A stretch of 60,914 nucleotides of DNA from Shimia_B sp038527375. Its GTDB lineage: Bacteria > Pseudomonadota > Alphaproteobacteria > Rhodobacterales > Rhodobacteraceae. Positions 1 to 8,676 of the stretch are shown here, piece after piece. The DNA is taken from assembly GCA_038527375.1 (NCBI GenBank), contig JBCBFU010000014.1, positions 1-60,914 on the forward strand, read 5' to 3'. Under the pieces are notes generated by a model, which was given only the letters and a program-made list of their open reading frames with translations, had not been told where the DNA came from and did no database searches. Positions within the stretch are counted from its first letter, which is position 1. Every line of letters begins with the position of its first letter. The translations under genes were made by a program, and so were the position numbers.

Positions 1-73
1 CCTCTTCGCGTTCGCCGTGGGTCTTGTCCAACTCGTCTTCGGTCAGCCAACGTTACCTGACGATACGGACTGA
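1..73 (+). CDS. Possible C-terminal end of a gene truncated by the window edge
   Basis: Reading from base 2, an open frame of 23 codons runs to a TGA at 71-73. The tail is hydrophobic (LFAFAVGLVQLVFGQ) and then acidic (PDDTD), as at the end of an integral membrane protein whose last helix is near the C-terminus. A perfect hairpin starts two bases after the stop, which supports a real gene end. Too little is present to name a family, and chance openness cannot be excluded. Confidence 0.35.
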   Translation, partial: LFAFAVGLVQLVFGQPTLPDDTD

Positions 74-74
74 T

Positions 75-108
75 CCAAAGCCCCGCGCGACATCGTGCTG
101 GGCTTTGG
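75..108 (+). terminator. Hairpin, possible terminator of the truncated upstream gene
   Basis: Perfect 9-bp inverted repeat, CCAAAGCCC at 75-83 and GGGCTTTGG at 100-108, loop 16 nt. The following bases are only moderately T-rich, so this is an atypical intrinsic terminator. About 165 bp without a gene follow before the first glycosyltransferase. Confidence 0.4.
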
Positions 109-273
109 TGTGTCTGCATCTTGCCACCGATACCTGTCGCGCGCGCCATGACGCCGTTCATTCGCGGTCTTTGCGCCGGACTTGTGCCGAACTTGTGCCT
201 GACTTGCGCGGATTGCCCGACGGGGAAAACATGGTAACCCTGCGCGCGTGGAGAAAGCCGGGGGGGAGGCGCT

Positions 274-1155
274 TTGGACCACTTTGTCCTTGCTGCAGAC
301 AATAATGTCGTTGGCCCGCTTTGCGTTGTGCTGCGCAGTCTCAAGCTGTCGCACGACCCGGCCTTCACCGTGCACCTGTTTGATTGCGGAATTGCGCCAG
401 ACAACCTGGCGCGGGTGGTGGGCTATGCGGCGTCGATTGAACTGGATTTGCAGATTTACGATCTGGATGTCGCACCTCTTGAGGAGATGCGTGTACGCGT
501 CGCCGAAAACCCCAATCTGGTCGCTGCGAGTTTTGCCCGGCTGATGATGGGGTCTCTTCTGGACGACGCCATCACGCGGGCGGTCTACCTCGATACGGAT
601 GTCGTTGTAACGCGGGGCTTGCATGAATTGTTCACCATGCCGATGGATGGCGCGATCATCGCGGCGGTGAACGAAGGCAATGATCACTTGGTCGATCTCG
701 GTATCTCTACCGCCGACTATTTCAACAGTGGTGTGTGCGTTGTGGATCTTGTCGCGTGGCGGGCCGAAGGCATTGAGGCCGCGACCTTGGACGTGATTGA
801 CCGACAGGGCTCGTATTGCATGTTCTTCGACCAATGTGCGCTGAACATCGCCCTGCACGGACGCGTCAAATATCTGCCGGGGGATTACAATCACTACACG
901 CTGGCCCCCGGTGGGCACACGACGGGCGGGGTCCCTGCGGTGGTGCACTACACCGCGCCCCCCAAACCATGGGACGCGCCGCAAAAACACGCATGGGGCG
1001 CGCTTTATTGCGTGATGAGCGAGACAACCCCGTGGCCCACGGATTTCAATACCTTGGCGGAGGCTGCAGAGCGCAGGCGCAAGGGGCACTACCGACGCCT
1101 GAATCCCTTTTTCCGCGCGATCCTGAAGCACGCACGCAAACGGGGGGCGTTGTAA
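274..1155 (+). CDS. Glycosyltransferase family 8 protein (copy 1)
   Basis: A 293-residue LgtC-like GT8 enzyme, expected to transfer a hexose from a UDP-sugar to a cell-surface glycan or lipid, retaining anomeric configuration. The N-terminus has the GT8 opening (HFVLAADNN), the metal-binding DxD is the DTD of YLDTDVVV at residues 107-109, and a C-terminal H-x-x-x-x-x-K-P-W element (VVHYTAPPKPW) matches the second metal/UDP contact. I chose the TTG at 274 because a GGGGGAGG run lies just upstream and the family N-terminus begins there; no ATG fits. A 295-residue paralogue follows. Acceptor sugar unknown. Confidence 0.85.
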   Translation: MDHFVLAADNNVVGPLCVVLRSLKLSHDPAFTVHLFDCGIAPDNLARVVGYAASIELDLQIYDLDVAPLEEMRVRVAENPNLVAASFARLMMGSLLDDAITRAVYLDTDVVVTRGLHELFTMPMDGAIIAAVNEGNDHLVDLGISTADYFNSGVCVVDLVAWRAEGIEAATLDVIDRQGSYCMFFDQCALNIALHGRVKYLPGDYNHYTLAPGGHTTGGVPAVVHYTAPPKPWDAPQKHAWGALYCVMSETTPWPTDFNTLAEAAERRRKGHYRRLNPFFRAILKHARKRGAL

Positions 1156-1298
1156 GGGGCGATGGTTACTCCCAGTTGCCTGATATTCTCCAAATTCTCC
1201 GAGCCTCGGATCGGTCCGCGATGCAGGTTTCTTGGGGGAGATTGCCCCATACCCCTCACCCACCTTTGCCGGCAGCCTGAACCTACTAGGAGGATGCG

Positions 1299-2186
1299 GT
1301 GCCCTTAGACTTTGTGTTTGCGGCTGATGACGCGGTCGTGGAGCCGATGTGTGTCGCTTGGCGGAGCTGCTGCTTGGCACATCCATCGCAAGAGCTTCGG
1401 TTTCATCTTCTGGATTGCGGGATTTCTGAGCAGAAGCTGGAAATAGCAAAGACATACGCGCAATCCCTGTCTGCCGTGCTTCGGGTCTATCCCATGGATG
1501 TGGCGCGTTTGGATGGACTTTCGCCGCGGCTGGCGCTCAGCACACATCTTTCGAGCGCGACACTCGCAAGGTGTTTCATGGGGTCCGTGTTGCCGCAAAG
1601 CTGCAAACGGGTCGTCTACCTGGACACAGACGTTTTGGTCACACGGCCTCTGAATGCGCTATTCGACCTTGATCTGGATGGAGCCGTCATCGCGGGCGTG
1701 CCCGATGTTCTGGACCATCTTGCAGACCTTGGGATAGCGCAGGGCGACTATATCAACGCAGGTGTGCTTCTGGTCGATCTCGAGGCGTGGCGCGCGCAAG
1801 ACATCGAGAAGGACATCTTGGATATCTTCAGCGCGCAAGACGCGCGGCTGCTCTACCATGATCAATGTGCGATCAATCTGGCGTTGCGCGGTAAAATCCG
1901 TCCGCTTCCCGGGCATTACAATCACTTTCATGTCGTGAAACCCGGGCATTCGGGCGATGTGTTGCCGTCAATTTTCCATTGCACCGGCAGTCCGAAGCCG
2001 TGGGTCGCACCGCACCGGCATCCATTTGGATCGCTCTATTGCCTCTTCAGCGAAGGGACGCCGTGGCCCATGGACTACGCGGCACATCTGCACGCCGAGG
2101 CCGCAGAGATGCGTGTGAATTACCGGCGTCTGAACCCCGTTTTCCGGGCCGTCGTGAGATACGCGAGGCGCAAGGGCGCCATCTGA
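1299..2186 (+). CDS. Glycosyltransferase family 8 protein (copy 2)
   Basis: A 295-residue paralogue of the preceding gene, colinear along its whole length: N-terminal DFVFAADD, DxD motif DTD at residues 109-111, and C-terminal FHCTGSPKPW. The GTG start at 1299 is fixed by a consensus AGGAGG seven to eight bases upstream. The own ribosome site and the 143-bp gap to copy 1 suggest independent translation in a shared transcript. The stop codon (2184-2186) directly abuts that of the convergent prpE gene. The two copies have diverged clearly, so they probably add different sugars or use different acceptors. Confidence 0.85.
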   Translation: MPLDFVFAADDAVVEPMCVAWRSCCLAHPSQELRFHLLDCGISEQKLEIAKTYAQSLSAVLRVYPMDVARLDGLSPRLALSTHLSSATLARCFMGSVLPQSCKRVVYLDTDVLVTRPLNALFDLDLDGAVIAGVPDVLDHLADLGIAQGDYINAGVLLVDLEAWRAQDIEKDILDIFSAQDARLLYHDQCAINLALRGKIRPLPGHYNHFHVVKPGHSGDVLPSIFHCTGSPKPWVAPHRHPFGSLYCLFSEGTPWPMDYAAHLHAEAAEMRVNYRRLNPVFRAVVRYARRKGAI

Positions 2187-4091
2187 CTATTGTGCGTACC
2201 CCAGGCTCTGAAGCGCGTCCTTGATCTCATCCAAAATCGCAGGATCGTCGATGGTGGCTGGCATCTTGTAGGCCTCGCTATCGGCGATCTTGACCATCGT
2301 GCCGCGCAGGATCTTGCCGGATCGCGTCTTGGGCAGGCGTTGGACAACGCAGGCCAGTTTGAACGCGGCGACGGGGCCGATTTCGGACCTGACCTTGGCC
2401 ACGACCTCCTGCACGATGTCGTCTGCGGCGCGGTCGACCCCGGCGTTCAGGCACAGGAACCCGAGCGGCAGTTGCCCTTTGAGGTTGTCTGTCACCCCGA
2501 TCACGGCGCATTCGGCCACATCCGGGTGGTCGGCCAGAACCTCCTCCATCGCGCCGGTGGACAGGCGGTGTCCTGCGACGTTGATGACGTCATCGGTGCG
2601 CGCCATGATGTAGAGATAGCCGTCATCGTCGATCATGCCCGCATCGCCGGTCTCGTAATAGCCGTCGAAGGTGGTCAGGTAGCTGCCAAGGAAACGCTCT
2701 TCCGCATTCCACAGCGTCGGCAGTGTCCCGGGCGGGAGGGGCAGTTTCACGGCAATCGCGCCCAGCTCGCCCGCGCCCATTTGCTCGCCCTCATCCGACA
2801 GGATCTGCACGTCAAAGCCCGGCATCGCGACGGAGGGCGAACCGAGTTTCACCGGCAGTTTTTCGATCCCCATGGGGTTTGCCGCGATGGCATAGCCGGT
2901 TTCGGTCTGCCACCAGTGGTCGATGACCGGCACGCCCAGTTTGGTTTGCGCCCATGTGATCGTGTCGGGGTCCGCACGTTCCCCGGCCAGATAGAGGCAT
3001 TCGAACGAGGACAGATCGTAATCCCCGATCAGCGCGCCCTTGGGATCGTCACGCTTGATCGCGCGGAAGGCGGTGGGCGCGGTAAAGAGCGCCTTGACCC
3101 CGTGATCCTGAATGACCCGCCAGAAGGTGCCCGCATCGGGCGTGCCAACGGGTTTGCCTTCGAAGACCACGGTCGTGTTGCCGTGGATCAGTGGCGCGTA
3201 GCAGATGTAGGAGTGTCCCACGACCCAGCCCACGTCTGATGCGGCCCAGAAGACCTCGGTGCTGCCATCGGCGGCAGGCGGGTTCATGTCGTAGACGTTC
3301 TTCATCGTCCAGTTCAGCGCCACGAGGTGCCCCGCCGTGGGGCGCACGACGCCCTTGGGCTGACCCGTGGTGCCGGAGGTATAGAGGATATAAGCCGGGT
3401 GGTTGCCCGCGACGGGCACGCAGTCGGCAGGGGTTACACCCTCTTGCGCAGCCCACCAATCCACGTCGCGCGGCCCCAGATCGCAGGGGCCTTGGTCGCG
3501 TTGCAGGATGAAGCAAACGTCGGGTTTGTGTTCGGCCTGTTCAATTGCACCGTCGAGGAGCGGTTTGTAGGCCACCACGCGCCCGGGCTCGCACCCGCAA
3601 GAGGCGGCGAGGATCGCCTTGGGTTTCGCGTCGTCGATCCGCACGGCCAATTCGTTGGCCGCAAACCCGCCGAAAACGACCGAATGGATCGCCCCGATCC
3701 GCGCACAGGCCAGCATCGCGACGACGGCCTCGGGCACCATGGGCATGTAGATGATCACACGGTCGCCCACGCCCACACCCTTGGCGGCGAGTGCGCCGCC
3801 CAAACGCGCCACCTGGTCCTGCAACTGGGCGTAGGTCGTGGTGCCGGACGCGCCCGTGATCGGGCTGTCATAGATAATCGCGGTGGTATCGCCGCGCCCC
3901 GCGGCAACGTGGCGGTCCACGGCATTCCAGCAGGTGTTCACCTGCGCATCGGGAAACCATTCATACAAAGGCGCGCGGCTGTCATCGAGCACGGTTTTGG
4001 GAGGCTCGACCCAATCAATGGCCTCGGCCGCCTTGGCCCAGAACCCCAGCGGATCGGCTTTCCACCCTTCGTAGACGGCGCGGTATGACAT
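2187..4091 (-). CDS. prpE: Propionyl-CoA synthetase
   Basis: A 634-residue member of the ANL adenylating enzymes in the acetyl-/propionyl-CoA synthetase branch, activating propionate (or acetate) to its CoA thioester with ATP. Visible motifs are the P-loop YTSGTTGQPKG, the ADGSTEVFWAASDVGWV region typical of PrpE, and the C-terminal catalytic lysine in KTRSGKILRGT, the usual site of Lys acetylation control. I set the start at the ATG of MSYRAVYEGW (4089-4091) because a GGGAGGGA ribosome site precedes it; an in-frame GTG 11 codons upstream is less likely. TTTGCAAA boxes lie 135-191 bp upstream. Confidence 0.9.
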   Translation of the reverse strand: MSYRAVYEGWKADPLGFWAKAAEAIDWVEPPKTVLDDSRAPLYEWFPDAQVNTCWNAVDRHVAAGRGDTTAIIYDSPITGASGTTTYAQLQDQVARLGGALAAKGVGVGDRVIIYMPMVPEAVVAMLACARIGAIHSVVFGGFAANELAVRIDDAKPKAILAASCGCEPGRVVAYKPLLDGAIEQAEHKPDVCFILQRDQGPCDLGPRDVDWWAAQEGVTPADCVPVAGNHPAYILYTSGTTGQPKGVVRPTAGHLVALNWTMKNVYDMNPPAADGSTEVFWAASDVGWVVGHSYICYAPLIHGNTTVVFEGKPVGTPDAGTFWRVIQDHGVKALFTAPTAFRAIKRDDPKGALIGDYDLSSFECLYLAGERADPDTITWAQTKLGVPVIDHWWQTETGYAIAANPMGIEKLPVKLGSPSVAMPGFDVQILSDEGEQMGAGELGAIAVKLPLPPGTLPTLWNAEERFLGSYLTTFDGYYETGDAGMIDDDGYLYIMARTDDVINVAGHRLSTGAMEEVLADHPDVAECAVIGVTDNLKGQLPLGFLCLNAGVDRAADDIVQEVVAKVRSEIGPVAAFKLACVVQRLPKTRSGKILRGTMVKIADSEAYKMPATIDDPAILDEIKDALQSLGYAQ

Positions 4092-4225
4092 GGTGTCCCT
4101 CCCAATCGTGTCAGGCTCTCCCAAGCCTGCCGCTTGTGTAGGCGCGGATGGGCGCCGGGATCAATGACGGGACGTGTCCGTTGGCGCCAACACTCGCAAT
4201 TGTCGCGGGCGAGATCGGTACGGGC

Positions 4226-4282
4226 TTTGCAAACTCTGCGGTGCTCGGCCCCAGAGTTTGCAGTGCAAACCTGATTTGCAAA
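4226..4282 (-). promoter_or_regulatory. TTTGCAAA operator-like boxes upstream of prpE
   Basis: Two perfect self-palindromic TTTGCAAA boxes lie at 4226-4233 and 4275-4282. Degenerate boxes at 4257-4264 (TTTGCAGT) and 4262-4269 (AGTGCAAA) lie between them. CAAACTCTG and CAGAGTTTG around 4230-4260 also form an inverted repeat. From memory, the propionyl-CoA regulator PccR of Rhodobacter sphaeroides (ScfR family) recognises paired TTTGCAAA sequences, which fits the downstream gene. Assignment to prpE is inference. A 12-bp palindrome CGGGCCGGCCCG (4287-4298) follows and could be part of the maeB 3' end. Confidence 0.6.
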
Positions 4283-4326
4283 CTCTCGGGCCGGCCCGCC
4301 GACCATCGGACCTTTGGCGGGTCCAA

Positions 4327-6612
4327 TCAGCCGTAATGCGCGACGGGTGTCCCCGCGAGTGCGGTCATGTTCAACAGCCCCCGCGCGGTGATCGATGGGG
4401 TGACGATGTGGGCGCGGTTGCCCATGCCCATCAGGATCGGCCCAACCTCTAGGCCCCCCGCCTTCATCTTGAGGATGTTGCGCACGCCTGACGCCGCGTC
4501 CGAGTTCCCAAAGACCAGCACATTGGCCTCTCCGTTCAGGCGCGAGCCGGGGAAGATGCGGTCGCGCAGGTCGGGGTTCAGCGCGGTTTCCACATGCATT
4601 TCACCCTCATAGGCAAAGTCGCGGGGTTTGCTGTCCAAAAGCTCCAGCGCGCCGCGCATGGTGCGCCCCGTGCCGCAATCCTGATCGCCGAATTGCGACC
4701 GGCTCATCAAGGCGATGCGGGGTTCGATCCCAAAGCGGCGGACGTGGCGGGCCGCCGCGATCACGGTTTCGCATATCTGGTCCGGCGTCGGCTGGTCGTG
4801 GACATGGGTGTCGGCCAGATAAAGCGGCCCGTCATCGAGGATCATCATCGACAACGCCCCGATCGGGTGCAGCTGATCGGTCCCCGTCTGCCCCGTGCCA
4901 AGGCATTCGGTGACGTATTTCAGGTGCCAGTGATATTGCCCGAAAGTGCCGCAGATCAGGCTGTCCGCCTCGCCGCGATGGACCATGACCGCGCCGATGG
5001 CGGTGGTGTTCGTGCGCATCACGGCGCGCGCGATGTCCGGGGTGACCCCGCGCCGCGCCATCATTTGATGATAGGTCTCCCAATATTCCCGGTAGCGGGG
5101 ATCGTTGTTGGGATCGACCACCTGAAAATCCCCTGGCCGGATCTTGAGGCCTGCACGTTCACAGCGCGCTTCGATTACGTCGGGACGCCCGATCAGCACG
5201 GGCATCTCGGTCAGGTCCTCCAGCGTGGCCTGCGCACAGCGCAACACGCGCTCATCCTCGCCTTCGGCGAACACGATCCGGCGCGAGGCCGTGGCAGCGG
5301 CCTCGTAAACCGGGCGCATCACGAAAGAGGACTTGAAGACCGAGGCGTCGAGGTCGGCCTTGTAGGCCTCGATATCGGCTAGCGGTCGGGTGGCAACGCC
5401 CGTTTCCATGGCCGCGCGGGCCACGGCGGTGGCGACCACGCCCTTGAGCCGGGGGTCAAAGGGTTTGGGGATCAGGTAGTCTGGGCCAAAGGTCAGCTTC
5501 TCCCCCTGATAGGCGGCGGCTGTTTCCGCGCTGGTTGTCGCGCGGGCGAGCGCTGCGATCCCTTCGATGCAGGCAATCTGCATGGCGTCGTTGATCTCGG
5601 TCGCGCCCACATCGAGCGCGCCGCGGAAGATGAACGGAAAGCACAGGACGTTGTTGACCTGATTGGGGAAATCGCTGCGGCCCGTGGCGATCAGCGCGCC
5701 CGGTGCGACCTCGCGCGCCAGATCGGGGAGGATTTCCGGCGTGGGGTTCGCAAGCGCAAAGATGATCGGGTCCTTGGCCATCTGGCCCACCATTTCGGGG
5801 GTCAGGACGCCGGGTCCCGACAGGCCGAGGAAGAGGTCGGCACCGTCGATGACATCGGCCAGCGTCGCGGGTTGGTCACCTTGGGCATATTCGGCCTTTT
5901 GCGGCGTCATATCCTCGGTCCGGCCATTGTAGACGAGGCCCTTGATATCGCAGAGGTACACATTCTCGCGCCGCACGCCGAGCTTCAGGAGCATGTTCAG
6001 GCAGGCAATGCCCGCCGCACCGCCACCCGTCGACACGATCTTGATATCCTCAAACCGCTTGCCCGCCACGCGGAGGGCGTTTGTCGCCGCGGCCCCCACC
6101 ACAATCGCGGTGCCGTGCTGGTCGTCGTGGAAGACGGGGATGTTCATCCGTTCACGGCAGAGCTTCTCCACGATGAAGCAGTCGGGCGCCTTGATGTCTT
6201 CAAGATTGATGGCCCCAAATGTCGGCTCGAGCGCGCAGACGATATCGGCGAGCTTTTCCGGGTCGGCCTCGTCCAATTCGATGTCAAAGCAGTCGATCCC
6301 TGCGAATTTCTTGAAGAGGACGGCCTTGCCCTCCATCACCGGTTTCGAGGCCAAGGCGCCGATATTGCCGAGACCCAGAACCGCCGACCCGTTCGACACG
6401 ACGGCCACCAGATTTCCGCGCGCGGTGAAGTCGCGCGCGCGGGCGGGGTCCGCGTGAATGGCCGACGATGCCTCGGCCACGCCGGGGCTGTATGCGCGGG
6501 CCAGATCGCGTCCGTTCTCCAGAGGTTTTGTCGCCCGAATTTCGAGCTTTCCGGGTTTCGGATGTTGGTGATAGCGCAGCGCGGGGCTGTCTTCTGCGGG
6601 CTGATCGGTCAC
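4327..6612 (-). CDS. maeB: NADP-dependent malic enzyme with phosphotransacetylase-like C-terminal domain
   Basis: A 761-residue enzyme of the MaeB class converting malate to pyruvate, CO2 and NADPH. The N-terminal half carries the malic enzyme domain (catalytic region FHDDQHGTAIV; NAD(P) fold VSTGGGAAGIA). The C-terminal ~320 residues are a phosphate acetyl/butyryltransferase-like regulatory domain (GNSDAASGVRNILK). Length is normal. I chose the GTG at 6610-6612 (VTDQPAEDSPALRYH) because GGGAGGGG precedes it; the open frame extends 44 codons further without family-like sequence. Together with prpE it suggests propionate/C4 acid flow to pyruvate, but the two are separated by a regulated gap. 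Confidence 0.93.
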   Translation of the reverse strand: MTDQPAEDSPALRYHQHPKPGKLEIRATKPLENGRDLARAYSPGVAEASSAIHADPARARDFTARGNLVAVVSNGSAVLGLGNIGALASKPVMEGKAVLFKKFAGIDCFDIELDEADPEKLADIVCALEPTFGAINLEDIKAPDCFIVEKLCRERMNIPVFHDDQHGTAIVVGAAATNALRVAGKRFEDIKIVSTGGGAAGIACLNMLLKLGVRRENVYLCDIKGLVYNGRTEDMTPQKAEYAQGDQPATLADVIDGADLFLGLSGPGVLTPEMVGQMAKDPIIFALANPTPEILPDLAREVAPGALIATGRSDFPNQVNNVLCFPFIFRGALDVGATEINDAMQIACIEGIAALARATTSAETAAAYQGEKLTFGPDYLIPKPFDPRLKGVVATAVARAAMETGVATRPLADIEAYKADLDASVFKSSFVMRPVYEAAATASRRIVFAEGEDERVLRCAQATLEDLTEMPVLIGRPDVIEARCERAGLKIRPGDFQVVDPNNDPRYREYWETYHQMMARRGVTPDIARAVMRTNTTAIGAVMVHRGEADSLICGTFGQYHWHLKYVTECLGTGQTGTDQLHPIGALSMMILDDGPLYLADTHVHDQPTPDQICETVIAAARHVRRFGIEPRIALMSRSQFGDQDCGTGRTMRGALELLDSKPRDFAYEGEMHVETALNPDLRDRIFPGSRLNGEANVLVFGNSDAASGVRNILKMKAGGLEVGPILMGMGNRAHIVTPSITARGLLNMTALAGTPVAHYG

Positions 6613-6637
6613 GTGCGCCCCTCCCAAAGGCGAATTG

Positions 6638-6668
6638 TTTAACGTTGAACTACCTGCCGCTGGGTCAA
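6638..6668 (-). promoter_or_regulatory. Candidate promoter for maeB
   Basis: Reading the minus strand, TTGACC at 6663-6668 is followed after about 17-18 nt by an AT-rich ACGTTAAA element around 6638-6645, some 25 bp before the maeB start. Spacing fits a sigma-70 promoter, but the -10 is weak. Confidence 0.3.
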
Positions 6669-6755
6669 TTGTCCATCGCGGTCCGATGCGGGGTCTTGCC
6701 GCGCCGCTCCCATCCGCGCACAGTCGCGCCACGCACGCGAACACAGAGGCACCCC

Positions 6756-7847
6756 ATGCAGAATATCCGGGCCGAAATCCTGCTGCCCACGCAGGAAATC
6801 CGCGACGACATTCCGTTTTTCACCAAGACGCTGGGCATGCGGATGGACGAGATTTTTCCCGCCGATGATCCGGCTGAGGCCGTGTTCTCGGGGCACGGGT
6901 TGCGCGTGCGCATCCGCAAAGGGGTCGATGTGGCGCCGGGCGTGCTGCGCATTCTGGCTGATGATCCTGTGCTGATTGCCGGTGGCGAGACCGAATTGAC
7001 CGCGCCCAATGGCACCCGGATCGAGATTGCCCCGCTGGCCCCGCCCGTCGTCATGCCGCCCACTGCCCATGATTTTGTCGTGCGCCGTCTGGCCGATCAG
7101 GCGCCGTGGGTCATCGGGCGGGCTGGCATGCATTACCGCGACCTGATCCCGTCGCGCCTGGGCGGGTCAATCATCGCAAGCCACATCCGTATCCCGGAGG
7201 GCGGCCCGGTGCCGGACATGGTCCATTACCATTCCGTCGGGTTCCAGCTGATCTTTTGCTACAAGGGTTGGGTCGATCTGGTCTACGAGGATCAGGGCCC
7301 GCCTTTCCGGCTGCAGGCCGGGAATTGCGTGATCCAGCCGCCAGAGATCCGGCACCGGGTGCTGCATGCCTCGGACATGTTGGAAGTGATCGAGATCGGG
7401 GTTCCGGCTGAGCACATCACAACCATCGACCATGAGATGGAGTTGCCCACGGACGCCCATCGACCCGACCGCAGGTTCGAGGGGCAGACCTTTGTGCACC
7501 ATCAGGCGTCGGGTGCCGAATGGTCAGATTTTCGCGTCCCCGGCTATGTCAGCCGGGACACCACGATTGCGGCCAACACGGGCGGCGTCGCCGCCGTCCA
7601 TGTGGTCAAACCGGGGGCAGGCGACATGGCCCCCGTTTGGACCCGCCATGACTGCGATATCCTGTTCAGCTTTGTGATGGCAGGTGCGATGTCCTTGCGG
7701 TCGCGCGACGGGGCGCGGCAGGATCTCGCCCCGGGCGACGCCTTTGTGACGCCGCCCGGTATGGACGTGGAATACGCGGACCCAAGCGCGGACCTCGAAC
7801 TGCTGGAGGTGGCTCTGCCCGGGGCCTTTGCGACCGAGGTGCTTTAG
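6756..7847 (+). CDS. Cupin-domain protein with an N-terminal glyoxalase/VOC-like segment
   Basis: A 363-residue protein of unknown substrate. Residues ~1-75 (AEILLPTQEIRDDIPFFTKTLGM, then an edge-strand and GLRVRI) resemble one betaalphabetabetabeta module of the VOC/glyoxalase fold. Residues ~130-245 form a cupin with VHYHSVGFQLIF and a downstream PPEIRHRV histidine. Residues ~270-360 form a second cupin (WTRHDCDILFSFVMAG, TPPGMDVEY). Start at the ATG of MQNIRAE, with AGAGG eight bases upstream. It diverges from maeB. The fold set suggests a metal-dependent dioxygenase, isomerase or sensor of a small acid; no function is assigned. Confidence 0.7.
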   Translation: MQNIRAEILLPTQEIRDDIPFFTKTLGMRMDEIFPADDPAEAVFSGHGLRVRIRKGVDVAPGVLRILADDPVLIAGGETELTAPNGTRIEIAPLAPPVVMPPTAHDFVVRRLADQAPWVIGRAGMHYRDLIPSRLGGSIIASHIRIPEGGPVPDMVHYHSVGFQLIFCYKGWVDLVYEDQGPPFRLQAGNCVIQPPEIRHRVLHASDMLEVIEIGVPAEHITTIDHEMELPTDAHRPDRRFEGQTFVHHQASGAEWSDFRVPGYVSRDTTIAANTGGVAAVHVVKPGAGDMAPVWTRHDCDILFSFVMAGAMSLRSRDGARQDLAPGDAFVTPPGMDVEYADPSADLELLEVALPGAFATEVL

Positions 7848-8095
7848 CCCAGCGTATGGCCCACATGGCCGTCGCCATCGACGTCGACGCCGGCCTTTTC
7901 CTCCAACTCCATGAACCGACGTTTGGCTTGCGCCTGCGTCAGATCCTCTTGGAATACCTCGCCCGTTTTCTCGCATAGGACACGAAGCTGGTCAGCTTGC
8001 AGGCTGGTCATGGCGGTGGTCTCGGACCCATCTACGTCGTCGACGACGGCCATACCCATGCCGGAAACGGCGGCTGCGGCGGGAATATTGCTCAT
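7844..8095 (-). CDS. DUF3072 family small protein
   Basis: 83 residues. The central stretch MTSLQADQLRVLCEKTGE followed by LTQAQAKRRFMELEEKAG matches the DUF3072 pattern (TxxQxxxLxxLxxxxGE...LTxxEAxxxIxxLxxKxG) as I remember it; function unknown. The N-terminus is low complexity (alanines, glycines, acidic patch) and the C-terminus is DVDGDGHVGH, which resembles an EF-hand loop but is too short to claim calcium binding. Start ATG 8093-8095 with GGAGAC upstream. The last bases overlap the convergent cupin gene by 4 bp. Confidence 0.65.
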   Translation of the reverse strand: MSNIPAAAAVSGMGMAVVDDVDGSETTAMTSLQADQLRVLCEKTGEVFQEDLTQAQAKRRFMELEEKAGVDVDGDGHVGHTLG

Positions 8096-8260
8096 TTCTT
8101 GTCTCCATACTTGTGAAGCTTTGAGTGAAAGACGCACGGCCCCCGGGCGGTGTTCCGGATGGGCGCCCGATTGCGCCAGGGTTCCGTCAGGGATGGGCGG
8201 CCAATCGCTTGCACATCGCGGTCCATCGGCACACCATGGTCGCTTAAGGAGTTGCCACCG

Positions 8261-8674
8261 ATGACCGTTTCCCCTGAAACCGCCCGCCTGATCGACGCCG
8301 CCCGCGCGGTGCGCCTGAACGCGCACGCGCCCTATTCGAATTTCAAGGTCGGGGCGGCGGTGCGCACGACCTCGGGCGTCATCTATGTGGGCTGCAACGT
8401 GGAAAATGTGGCCTACCCGGAAGGCACCTGTGCCGAAGCTGGCGCGCTGGCCGCGATGGCCGCAGCCGGGGAATATGAGATCGTCGAGGTCGCCGTGATC
8501 GCCGACAGCCCCGAGCCCGTGCCGTGCTGCGGCGGGTGCCGTCAGAAACTGGCCGAATTCGGCAAGGGCCATGTGCCGGTGACGCTGGCCACCACGGATG
8601 GCAAGACGCTGTCGACCACAGTGGGGGCGCTCTTGCCCGGCTCCTTTGACGCCAGCCACATGGACCGCGCCTGA
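8261..8674 (+). CDS. cdd: Cytidine deaminase
   Basis: 137 residues, normal for tetrameric Cdd. Deaminates cytidine and deoxycytidine to uridine and deoxyuridine. The zinc site is complete: C-A-E at TCAEAGALAAM supplies the cysteine ligand and catalytic Glu, and PVPCCGGCRQ supplies the other two cysteines. YSNFKVGAAV is the substrate-pocket signature. AAGGAG lies nine bases before the ATG. First gene of a five-gene nucleoside salvage operon, with deoA starting two bases after its stop. Confidence 0.96.
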   Translation: MTVSPETARLIDAARAVRLNAHAPYSNFKVGAAVRTTSGVIYVGCNVENVAYPEGTCAEAGALAAMAAAGEYEIVEVAVIADSPEPVPCCGGCRQKLAEFGKGHVPVTLATTDGKTLSTTVGALLPGSFDASHMDRA

Positions 8675-8676
8675 TC

